Source: CAZGUH01 sp964529005 (GTDB taxonomy: Bacteria > Actinomycetota > Acidimicrobiia > Acidimicrobiales > Ilumatobacteraceae). From it: DNA of 11,670 nt. The number at the start of each line of letters is the position of its first letter. The first letter of the stretch is position 1. Of the stretch, positions 1 to 7,084 are shown piece after piece. The notes beneath the pieces were generated by a model that worked only from the letters and a program-made list of their open reading frames with translations, was not told the origin of the DNA and ran no database searches. The DNA lies in NCBI GenBank assembly GCA_964529005.1, contig CAZGUH010000076.1:1-11670 (forward strand), in the 5' to 3' direction. The position numbers were made by a program, and so were the translations under genes.

Positions 1-33
1 GGCGACCTCGATGAGCTTCTTCTTGTAGGTCAC
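1..33 (-). CDS. N-terminal fragment of probable DUF1156-type DNA methylase (runs off window)
   Basis: A GTG start at 33..31 opens a frame encoding MTYKKKLIEVA, which continues past base 1. The start overlaps the helicase stop as GTGA (4 bases shared). GGAG lies 5 bases upstream of the GTG within the end of the helicase gene, so translation is probably coupled. From family knowledge, DUF1156 proteins (COG1743, putative adenine-specific DNA methylases) begin with a conserved KKLIEVALPL-type stretch, and the visible KKKLIEVA fits this. Only 11 residues are visible, so the assignment is inferred from a short motif and from the neighbouring defence-type helicase. It could instead be another short-headed protein with a lysine-rich start. 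Confidence 0.55.
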   Translation of the reverse strand, partial: MTYKKKLIEVA

Positions 34-3000
34 TGTGGCTCCACGGCGTAGGGCATGAGGTCGGCGATGTTGAGCGGCACGTAAGCCTGGGCGAAGTGCA
101 GCTGGTAGCTGTCGAACGGACGGATGAAGTAGCGCACGGTCGGTTCGCCGTCGGCTTCGTGCGGCACGCGCACCACGGCCAGGCGAAAGCGTTCGGGGTT
201 CTGCTGCGCTTGGCGCACCTGGGGACCACGCACCTTGATCTCGGGGGTGTCCGGGCGGAAGCCCTTGACTTCGATCTGGTAGGTGATACCGGTGACCGGG
301 TCTTTCGAGAGGATGTCGAAGCCGGGGTTGTTGTGGGCCTGCTCGACCGGGATTCGGCCGAGTGCCCGTTCGATCGCCATCACCGCGGCGACGGCTCGGC
401 GGTCCGTTTCCCTGGCGACCTCTTGATCGATCTGGGGAGCGACCTTTCCCCTGAGCTGATCGAGGAGCCCCCGAGGGATGACGAGCGCCGCGGCGACGAC
501 GGCGGGCGCATGATTGACGAGGTCCGCTTCAATGTCGAGCTCTCGCAGGCGACGGGTCTTGCGCGCTTCGAGGTCGTCTGCGCGCTGACGCGCGCGGCCG
601 GAGTTGAGGCGCGGCTTCTTGCCGTGCAGCTCTTGCTCCTTCAGCTCGTGAGCGCGGAGATCCCAATAGCGGATCTCGCTGTTGAGGCGCTCCTCGACGG
701 CGCGGCGGACCCGAGCGAGGCGGGCCTTGGTGATGTCGGCGACCTCGGCGAAGTGCGGCGTGGCGAGATTGGCCGTCGCCCAGCTGCGTGCTGCTTCCTC
801 GACGCCGCTGTCGGTCCACGCCAAGTCCACGGCTGTCAGCAGCTGCCGTGCGTCGGCGTCGAGCGGTTCGTAGGCGAGGTAGGGCTCGGCGCCGGGGTCG
901 AGGATGTCGCCGTCGGCGGTGATCTCCACGTAGTGGAATCGCTGCGACACCGGCCGGCGCGTGCCGTGCTGGAGCCGTCCGTCCGTGATCGTGTGCTCCA
1001 GATAGACGAGCACCCGCGGCGTCTCGCTGTCGTCTGTGGGGTCGACGAGCGCTGTGCCCACGGAAAGGGCCGCGCCGTGCCGCTCCAGCGTTGTGGCGAT
1101 GAGAGCGTTCAGGAGCGGGTGGCCCGGCGTGATCAGCTCAGCGCGCACACCGTTCGCTCCTGCCGGATCGAGGCTGACGCGATCCTTGTCGAAGGTGACG
1201 CGTTCGTACGCGCTGTGCAACGGCCCACCGGCGGCGACCTCGCGGTCGCGCGAGCGGACCGTGGCGGGGACGCGCGTGATCTCGAACCGGCCTGCTTCTC
1301 TCGGCGCGATGCGGCCACCGACGTCGTCGAGCGCAGCAGCGAAGAAGGCGTGGATGAACCCGGGCTGAAGCTTGCGGGCCAACGCCGCTTCCATGCGATC
1401 GCGGATCTCGCTGATGCTGTTGGGGTCCAGAACGCTGGACGCGAGAGCGCGTTCGTCGAGAACCGTCTTGAGGCGGTCACCGATCTGGGCGTCGATCACC
1501 TCGTCGACCTTGGCAAGGACCGCTGGATCCTTGCCGTAACGCACCGCTTCGATCAGCAGCTCCTGGAGCGACCGGTTGATCTCCGAGTCGCCGAGCACGT
1601 CGTAGATCTGGTCGCCGTAGACCGCTCGCTGTTGCTCGATCTTGGCGAACAGCCGCTCGAACACCATGCCTTCGCGTGTGCCGTGCGCGACGAGGTTCCA
1701 CAGGTGGCAGACCTGCTCCTGACCAATGCGGTGGATGCGTCCGAAGCGTTGCTCGATGCGATTCGGGTTCCACGGCAGGTCGTAGTTGACCATCAGGTTC
1801 GCCCGCTGCAAGTTGACGCCTTCGCCGGCTGCGTCGGTGGCGACGAGAACCTTGACCGCTGGATCGTTGCGGAACGCGTCCTGCACCTTGCGGCGGTCCG
1901 CGCGGCGCATGCCGCCATGGATCGTGACCACCGCGCCCGGCTGGCCGAGCAGCGTGCGGATCTTGGCTTCCAGGTAGTTCAGCGTGTCGCGGTGCTCGCT
2001 GAAGACAATCAGCTTGCGCGGTTCTCCCGGCTCGTTGAACTCGTCCGACTGCAGGATGTTCGACAGCTCGACCCACTTGCGGTCCTGACCTGAGGCCCGC
2101 ACCTCGGAGGCCAGCAGCTCGAGCACGCGCAGCTCGGTGATCTCGCGTTCCAGCTCGACGAGCGACTCGGCGCTCATCACGTTCTCGATCGCGTCGTCCT
2201 CGAGTCGTTCGAATTCGTCGTCGTCGAAGTCGTCGCTGTCGAACCCGTCGGGATCTGCGAGGCGCCCTTCGAGGCGGCGTGCTTCCGCGAGCTTCCCGGC
2301 GCGCTGCGCGTCGACGAGCTGGGCGGTCAGCTTCTCCTTGCGGCGGCGCAGCGATTGATAGATCGCCTCCGGAGACGACGCCAAGCGGCGCTGGAGAGCG
2401 GCGAGGGCGAATCCGATCGCAAGGCCACGCCTGCGGTCGCCGCCCTGCTCGATCGCTTGTGCCCGACCCATCCCCTCTTGCACGTAGGAGCTGACCGCCT
2501 CGTAGAGGCGTTGCTCCTGCGGGCTGAGGTCGTAGTTGACGGTCGTCGCCCGCCGCTCGCGAAACAGCCGCTTGCCGTCGAAGGTCAGCAAGTTCTCCTT
2601 GACGAGCCGGCGCATGACGTCGCTGACGTCGGGCAGCTCGGCCGAGTGACGGAGCCGACCGGTGAAGCGGTCGGGATCGAGCAGCGAGAGGAACAGCAGG
2701 AAGTCCTCGTTGCTGCCGTTGTGCGGTGTGGCGGTCAGCAGCAGCAGGTTGCGTGTGCGGTCCCGCAGCAGCTCCCCCAGCTGGAACCGCAGCGTCCGGT
2801 TGACCTCGTCGCCCCAGAGGCGAGCGGACATCTTGTGCGCCTCGTCGACGATGACCAGATCCCAGTCGGTCACCGCCAGCTTGGCCTGGAGGTCGTCGCT
2901 GCGGGCGAGCTGGTCGAGGCGGGCGATCAGCAGGTTGCGCTCGTGGAACGGGTTGCCTGTGCGAGCCGCCTCGACCATGTCGCGGCTCATGATGTCGAAG

Positions 3001-3530
3001 CGCAGGTCGAACTTCTCGTCGAGCTCCTCCTGCCACTGCTCGACCAGGCTGCCCGGCGCCACGACGAGACAGCGCTCGAGGTCGCCGCGCAGCATCAGCT
3101 CGCGGACGTACAAGCCCGACATGACCGTCTTGCCGGCGCCGGGGTCGTCCGCCAGCAGGAAGTTGAGCGGCTGCATCGGCAGCAGCCGGCCATAGACCGC
3201 GTCGATCTGGTGCGGCAAGGGGGTGATCGTCGACGACGCCACAGCGGCGAACGGGTCGAACAGGTGGGCCAGCTGGATGCGGCGCGCTTCCGACGCCAGC
3301 TTGAACGCGGTGCCGTCGGCGTCAAACGTCCACCGCTTGCCGGACACGACCGACACGGCGCGGGCCTGGTCGGCGGTGAGGAGCCGATCGGCCACCTCCC
3401 CGCCATCCGGGCGGAACACGACGTTGACGATCTCGTCGCCGTGGCGCTCGACCGCGACGATGGTGACATCGCACGCAGCGACGAGCCCTCGCACCCGAAG
3501 ACCCGGTTTCAGCTCGTGCAGTTCCACCAT
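30..3530 (-). CDS. SNF2-like helicase with C-terminal DUF3883 domain, probable phage-defence helicase
   Basis: This 1166-residue superfamily 2 ATPase/helicase probably translocates on DNA in a restriction-like defence complex. Motifs in order are TPLPHQ (103-108), Walker A LADDPGAGKT (126-135), VVAPGSLVEQW (156-166), DEAH (229-232) and TATPHNG (266-272). Next comes a lysine/arginine- and acid-rich charged insert (about 395-480), then the second RecA lobe with FSEHRD (510-515), IHGG (537-540), ATDAAGEGVNLQ (564-575) and the arginine motif QRFGRIHRIGQ (594-604). A basic helical stretch (about 935-1000) precedes a DUF3883-like domain (about 1040-1145) with NPGFDI and IEVKG, which resembles a PD-(D/E)xK nuclease fold. 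The length suits large DISARM/DUF3883 helicases. The ATG at 3530 is followed directly by GTG and has no close Shine-Dalgarno; GGGAGGG lies 23 bases upstream. The gene is translationally coupled to the methylase-like gene at 33. The helicase call is firm; the exact defence system is inferred. Confidence 0.9.
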   Translation of the reverse strand: MVELHELKPGLRVRGLVAACDVTIVAVERHGDEIVNVVFRPDGGEVADRLLTADQARAVSVVSGKRWTFDADGTAFKLASEARRIQLAHLFDPFAAVASSTITPLPHQIDAVYGRLLPMQPLNFLLADDPGAGKTVMSGLYVRELMLRGDLERCLVVAPGSLVEQWQEELDEKFDLRFDIMSRDMVEAARTGNPFHERNLLIARLDQLARSDDLQAKLAVTDWDLVIVDEAHKMSARLWGDEVNRTLRFQLGELLRDRTRNLLLLTATPHNGSNEDFLLFLSLLDPDRFTGRLRHSAELPDVSDVMRRLVKENLLTFDGKRLFRERRATTVNYDLSPQEQRLYEAVSSYVQEGMGRAQAIEQGGDRRRGLAIGFALAALQRRLASSPEAIYQSLRRRKEKLTAQLVDAQRAGKLAEARRLEGRLADPDGFDSDDFDDDEFERLEDDAIENVMSAESLVELEREITELRVLELLASEVRASGQDRKWVELSNILQSDEFNEPGEPRKLIVFSEHRDTLNYLEAKIRTLLGQPGAVVTIHGGMRRADRRKVQDAFRNDPAVKVLVATDAAGEGVNLQRANLMVNYDLPWNPNRIEQRFGRIHRIGQEQVCHLWNLVAHGTREGMVFERLFAKIEQQRAVYGDQIYDVLGDSEINRSLQELLIEAVRYGKDPAVLAKVDEVIDAQIGDRLKTVLDERALASSVLDPNSISEIRDRMEAALARKLQPGFIHAFFAAALDDVGGRIAPREAGRFEITRVPATVRSRDREVAAGGPLHSAYERVTFDKDRVSLDPAGANGVRAELITPGHPLLNALIATTLERHGAALSVGTALVDPTDDSETPRVLVYLEHTITDGRLQHGTRRPVSQRFHYVEITADGDILDPGAEPYLAYEPLDADARQLLTAVDLAWTDSGVEEAARSWATANLATPHFAEVADITKARLARVRRAVEERLNSEIRYWDLRAHELKEQELHGKKPRLNSGRARQRADDLEARKTRRLRELDIEADLVNHAPAVVAAALVIPRGLLDQLRGKVAPQIDQEVARETDRRAVAAVMAIERALGRIPVEQAHNNPGFDILSKDPVTGITYQIEVKGFRPDTPEIKVRGPQVRQAQQNPERFRLAVVRVPHEADGEPTVRYFIRPFDSYQLHFAQAYVPLNIADLMPYAVEPQ

Positions 3531-3700
3531 CAGCTCGCGTCCGACCGGGCCGACCCTCCCTCTTGGTCCGCCGCACCTGGCCGCGGCCGAGAATAGGTCG
3601 GCCGGTCGCCGTCAGCGAACCGCAACGCGGCGTCGGCAGCCCTGGAAGGACGGGCTGTCACCGTCGCTGCGCACCATCACATCGCATCGAAGGCGGCTGA
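3531..3700. other. Intergenic region upstream of the helicase operon
   Basis: This stretch separates the helicase start from the plus-strand remnant. Apart from the weak -10 candidate at 3590-3595 and a GGGAGGG on the minus strand, no gene, repeat or RNA structure was recognised. Frames of both strands here are short or arginine-rich shadows. Confidence 0.4.
3590..3595 (-). promoter_or_regulatory. Candidate -10 element upstream of the helicase operon
   Basis: On the minus strand TATTCT fits the actinobacterial TANNNT -10 pattern and lies 59 bases upstream of the helicase ATG at 3530. No convincing -35 is present: TTCGCT (3619..3614) at an 18-base spacing matches only three positions of TTGACA. 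The 60-base leader contains GGGAGGG (3560..3554), too far from the ATG to be a normal ribosome binding site. This is the best local candidate only. Confidence 0.25.
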
Positions 3701-4102
3701 CGAGCCGCTCAGGGCGATTCGGCCGCGTTCTCGTCGGCCGGTCCTCGTGGCGCTTCGATCGCTCTTGTGGTGGCCGTGGGACTTGTCGTCGCCATCCTCC
3801 TCTCGACGAGCAGGTGACGACGAGGCGAAGTCAGCGCGTCCGGCGGTGTCGACACCACGTACGACGGCAGATCGCTGCCCGGTGCGGACTACGGCGCGAT
3901 CCTTCACGCGTCCGAGTGCAACTGGAACCTCGTCAGGATCGAGAGCATGAACGGGGGCGATGCGATCGCGCTCGACGAGCTTCACTTCGACGAGTCGACC
4001 GGCACGTTGCGCAGCCTCGACTTCATCCCCGACGTCGGTCTGGGCCCGGTCCGTCTCGTCTGGGACCGCGCCGCTCAGGCCTTCGTGTCCGAACCGGTGT
4101 GA
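3701..4102 (+). pseudogene. Broken gene for a membrane-anchored protein of unknown function
   Basis: One plus-strand frame encodes a convincing membrane segment at 3758-3814 (IALVVAVGLVVAILLSTSR), then a TGA at 3815-3817. It continues open to the TGA at 4100-4102. The downstream part reads VDTTYDGRSLPG, later LHASECNWNLVRIE, then a domain with LDELHFDESTGTL and ends FVSEPV. Its codons are mostly G/C-ending, as in real genes of this DNA. A TGA at 3698 closes the frame upstream, and no ATG or GTG precedes the membrane segment. In the neighbouring frame the sequence just before it reads RRPVLVAL, as expected for a cytoplasmic-side membrane entry, so a frameshift near 3752 plus a nonsense change or second shift near 3815 would explain it. 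The family is not recognised. The alternative is a short real gene starting at ATG 3950 (51 residues). The topology suggests one N-terminal anchor and an external domain. Confidence 0.45.
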
Positions 4103-4155
4103 GTCTGTCGCTCCCCCGACGACACCTGGATCCTCCGGACTCCCCCTGGGGCATC

Positions 4156-4171
4156 GTCGCCAGTTGGCGAC
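4156..4171 (-). terminator. Possible hairpin terminator after the permease/DUF6174 operon
   Basis: GTCGCCAGTTGGCGAC forms a 6-bp GC-rich stem with an AGTT loop, starting 4 bases after the stop of the DUF6174 gene. It also lies downstream of the plus-strand remnant ending at 4102, so it could serve both converging units. No U-tract follows in either direction, so it is at best a weak or factor-assisted terminator. Confidence 0.3.
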
Positions 4172-4175
4172 CTCG

Positions 4176-4676
4176 TCATGGATGCGTGGGCGTCAGCTCC
4201 GTGATGTGGAGGCTGTACTCGTCGTCGACCGCGGAGTCGATCCTGTCGACGACGAAGGAGGTCGGGTAGCCGAACTCTGTGTCGTATTCGATCGTGGCTT
4301 TGTCGGCGTGCTCCAGCTCTGCCTCGGCATTCTCGAACAGCTCGTCGACCGTCGGGATGTCGTCCAGCTCGGCCTCGATGTCCATGTCCTCGATCGGCTC
4401 GGCGGAGACGACCTCACCGTCGACGACCGTGACGAGGTACGGGCCCATCCACTCCGGGGCGCAGAAGCACACCCGTTCGAAGACGTAGGTGTAGTCGTCG
4501 ATCTCCGCCGCTTGCCACATCTCACGGCTGCGCTCGAGCTCGTCGAAGGCTGCGCCTCGCCCGTCCCCGCCGGGCAAGGCCAGGGCCGCGCAGGCTCCTG
4601 GGATGAAGGCCAGGGACAACGACGAGGCAGCCAGGAGCCGCTTCGGCGTGTGGTTCTGTGTTCGCTGCGTCCTCAT
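4176..4676 (-). CDS. Secreted DUF6174 domain protein
   Basis: A 166-residue exported protein of unknown biochemical role. Residues 1-35 form a signal peptide: basic start with KR at 12-13, then hydrophobic LLAASSLSLAFIPGACAALAL. The IPGAC stretch is only a poor lipobox, so lipidation is doubtful. The mature part carries the DUF6174 pattern: W54, DYTYVFERVCFCAPEW (61-76), VVDGEVV (84-90), VDELF (110-114), FGYPTSF (135-141) and a DDEY near the end (151-154). The CFC motif and the YP/DDE tail are the main basis for the call. It is the last gene of the permease operon. An in-frame ATG at 4739 overlaps the permease stop as ATGA, but the 21 extra residues would bury the signal peptide and use more A/T-ending codons, so 4676 is preferred. 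It may act at the envelope with the permeases (inference). Confidence 0.75.
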   Translation of the reverse strand: MRTQRTQNHTPKRLLAASSLSLAFIPGACAALALPGGDGRGAAFDELERSREMWQAAEIDDYTYVFERVCFCAPEWMGPYLVTVVDGEVVSAEPIEDMDIEAELDDIPTVDELFENAEAELEHADKATIEYDTEFGYPTSFVVDRIDSAVDDEYSLHITELTPTHP

Positions 4677-4735
4677 GCCCTCTTCGACGTCCGACCAGGC
4701 AACTTGGTTCGCCAACGCGCCCAATCCATCCGATC

Positions 4736-7057
4736 TCATCCCGGCGCCCTGAGCAGCGAGGCGGGAGCTGCTTTGCGTGCTCGTCGACCCGCGCCGAGCG
4801 CCACCGCAGCCCCGAAGCCCACGAGCGCAGCAGACACGATCCCAGCCGGCGCGAGCGGCACGGCGACATCGGTCGCGGTCGCGAGGCGCGTGGCGAAGGC
4901 GACGTAGACGAACCGACCGATCACGAGGCCGAGCGGCCAGCCGATCATGATCGGGACCACGGTTGAGGCGAGCGCTTGCCATGCCGTCGCACGAACGATC
5001 CAGCGCGCGTCGGCTCCCAGCGCGCGCAGGACGCCGACCTGCGCATCCCGCCGCCGCACACCGGTGAACAGCCCATTCACGACGACGAGCGCAGCCAGAG
5101 CCGCGAGCAGCCCGGCGAGGACGAACGGGACGAACGTGATGCGCGCGATGTTGGCGATCGCCGGCAGTCGTTGCAGCGGATCCTCGTCCACGGTGATCCC
5201 GCTGGATTCCAGGATGCGCACCGCCGCCTCGGGCGGGATGCCGGGAACGAGATCGACCGCAGCCGCGTGAGGCTCGGCGTCGGGGGCGATCCGTGCCAGA
5301 CCCGCCTGTGTGACGACTGCGCCGTTTCCCACGACGTCGTTCCCCCGGATGCTCGGCGGGATGACGAGACCCGTCACGACGTACTCCGCCCGGCGGTCGC
5401 CGACCACGAGGTCGAGTCGTTCACCGATGGAGACGCCGATGCCGCGCGACGATCGTCGTCCGAGGGCGATTTCGTCTGCGGCGATGGGCAGCCGGCCGTC
5501 CAGAACGTACGGATCGACAGCCCCGCGCGCGTTGTCACCGCCGAAGACCGGGATGGTGCTCGAATCGGGCGCCAGAGCCGACGTCGAGCCGTAGAGGGTG
5601 ACCGCCGCGACTGCCGGATCGGACAGCAGCACCTCCAGCAGCGGGGGCGAGATGACCTCTGCGCCGTTGTCCACGAGGAAGTCGGCGGTCGCGCCGTAGC
5701 GATCCGGATCGCGGACGAGGCGCCGTTCGCTGACCGCGAACGTCAACGACGCGATCACAGCAGCGACGAGCACCGCGGCGCCGACAAGTCCGGCGCCGCG
5801 CGCGCGTGACCCCAAACCGAAGCGGACGCCGGTGGCGCACGCCGCCGTCGGGCAACGAGCCGCGAGCAGATCGACCCCACCGATGCGGCGCGTGACGGTC
5901 GGCCGCTCACGGGTCAGAGAGGCGCACGCCACCCAGGCCACCATGCCCGCGACCAGCGCGATCCACCCCAACGTGAGGATGGTCAGCTCGATGCGGACGC
6001 CGGCGTCTGGTTCGAGGCGACGCACGAAACCGAACGGGAAGATGCCCGACGCGGCGGCAGCGATCCCCACGGCGGCGGTCGCGCCGACGACGGCGGGAAT
6101 CGCCGCCCGTGCCGTCGCATCCCCGACCAGCTGCCCGTGTGAGTAGCCCAGGGCGCGCAGGGCGGCGGCCTCGTCGGAGGTCAACCGCACGGTGCGCGCG
6201 AGCACCTGTCCGACTGCGGCGATCGCGGCGAGCCCGCCGATGGCGGCGAGCAGCCAGAGGCCGATCGCGTGCCCTCGGACGGCTGTGCGCGTCTCCGCGC
6301 TGACGAGACGTGCAGGGAGCACCGAGACCTGCTGTGGGTTCGCGAGGCCGGCGGCGACCGCGGCACGGAACGCTGCGACGTCGACACCCGGTTCGAGCGT
6401 TACGCGCATCTCGGTTCCGGAGACGCCGACGCGGCCCCCACGGTCGTCGTCGATGAGGCTGCGGGGGAAGACCACGATCGGGGTGGGATCGTCGAGCTCC
6501 GAGGCGGAATCGAAGGTCCCCACGATCACGCCGGATCCGGCCAGCCGCGCGTACTGCGGATCGAAGCCGTGGCTGGCCGCGTCCTCCTGCGAGATCGCGA
6601 GCAGGTCGAGGCGGTCACCGAGTCGCAGACCGGCCGCGCGCGGCATCGACTCCGTGACGACGACGTCGGTCGGCGAGTTCGGGGCGGGCGCCCGGCCCTG
6701 CACCACGCGCGCGCCCGCGGCCAGGTACGAGCCGGAGAACACGAGGGCGTCGAGCGGCTCCGCTGTTCGCGGCCCGACGACACCGCCGAAGACGAACGTC
6801 AGCGCGTCCACCGAGGCGACCCCCGGCAATGCGGCGATCTCCCGATCGCGCGGCGGGCCCGAGTCCTGTGTGGCCCGCGCCGAGGGATCTCCCCCGAACG
6901 CCGCGGTGTACCGGTCGGGAGCCGACTCGGTGCGCCGCGCGCCGGCGGCGAGCGTGAGCACGACCGCGGCGACCACCGCGACGACCGCGGTCAGCGACGC
7001 GACCGCGCCGCGGCGTGTGCGGCCCCAGCAGGCAAGGCGGTAGCGCAGCGCCTTCAC
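4736..7057 (-). CDS. FtsX-type ABC transporter permease (second of pair)
   Basis: A 773-residue integral membrane permease of the MacB/FtsX type. These subunits usually work with a LolD/MacB-like ATPase in extrusion or mechanotransmission rather than classical solute import. Predicted membrane segments are at about 20-40, 265-287, 318-340, 358-380, 422-441, 641-665, 693-715 and 737-757. This gives a duplicated layout, with one large extracytoplasmic domain at about 41-262 and another at 442-640. FtsX-like cytoplasmic loops are visible as LTSDEAAALRALGYSHGQL (292-310) and RRRDAQVGVLRALGADARWI (668-687), where the 'LRALG' motif faces the ATPase. The start is GTG at 7057, 27 bases after the upstream permease stop, with GGGGGG nine bases before it. 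The stop at 4736 shares ATGA with an alternative start of the DUF6174 gene. Substrate cannot be read from sequence. Confidence 0.9.
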   Translation of the reverse strand: MKALRYRLACWGRTRRGAVASLTAVVAVVAAVVLTLAAGARRTESAPDRYTAAFGGDPSARATQDSGPPRDREIAALPGVASVDALTFVFGGVVGPRTAEPLDALVFSGSYLAAGARVVQGRAPAPNSPTDVVVTESMPRAAGLRLGDRLDLLAISQEDAASHGFDPQYARLAGSGVIVGTFDSASELDDPTPIVVFPRSLIDDDRGGRVGVSGTEMRVTLEPGVDVAAFRAAVAAGLANPQQVSVLPARLVSAETRTAVRGHAIGLWLLAAIGGLAAIAAVGQVLARTVRLTSDEAAALRALGYSHGQLVGDATARAAIPAVVGATAAVGIAAAASGIFPFGFVRRLEPDAGVRIELTILTLGWIALVAGMVAWVACASLTRERPTVTRRIGGVDLLAARCPTAACATGVRFGLGSRARGAGLVGAAVLVAAVIASLTFAVSERRLVRDPDRYGATADFLVDNGAEVISPPLLEVLLSDPAVAAVTLYGSTSALAPDSSTIPVFGGDNARGAVDPYVLDGRLPIAADEIALGRRSSRGIGVSIGERLDLVVGDRRAEYVVTGLVIPPSIRGNDVVGNGAVVTQAGLARIAPDAEPHAAAVDLVPGIPPEAAVRILESSGITVDEDPLQRLPAIANIARITFVPFVLAGLLAALAALVVVNGLFTGVRRRDAQVGVLRALGADARWIVRATAWQALASTVVPIMIGWPLGLVIGRFVYVAFATRLATATDVAVPLAPAGIVSAALVGFGAAVALGAGRRARKAAPASLLRAPG

Positions 7058-7084
7058 AGCCGCACACCCCCCGGCGACGACGCG

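Noticed and set aside
96..2093. Long plus-strand open frame of 665 codons opposite the helicase
   Set aside because: It is antisense to a gene with an unbroken series of helicase motifs. Its protein is repetitive in D, R, V and L with no domain, as expected of a mirror frame in GC-rich DNA.
1477..3036. Minus-strand 519-codon frame inside the helicase
   Set aside because: An out-of-frame copy of the helicase region, rich in R, A, G and P, with no motif.
3677..3985. Minus-strand 102-codon frame in the intergenic region
   Set aside because: Opposite the plus-strand remnant; no ribosome site or recognisable domain, and a composition typical of a shadow.
3223..4269. Plus-strand 348-codon frame across the helicase start and the intergenic region
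   Set aside because: Arginine/serine-rich shadow. The neighbouring frame has the membrane helix and normal codon use, so that frame is the real signal.
4677..4982. N-terminal extension of the DUF6174 gene
   Set aside because: The extra residues are arginine-rich and overlap the permease. Even the shorter extension from ATG 4739 would place the signal peptide internally.
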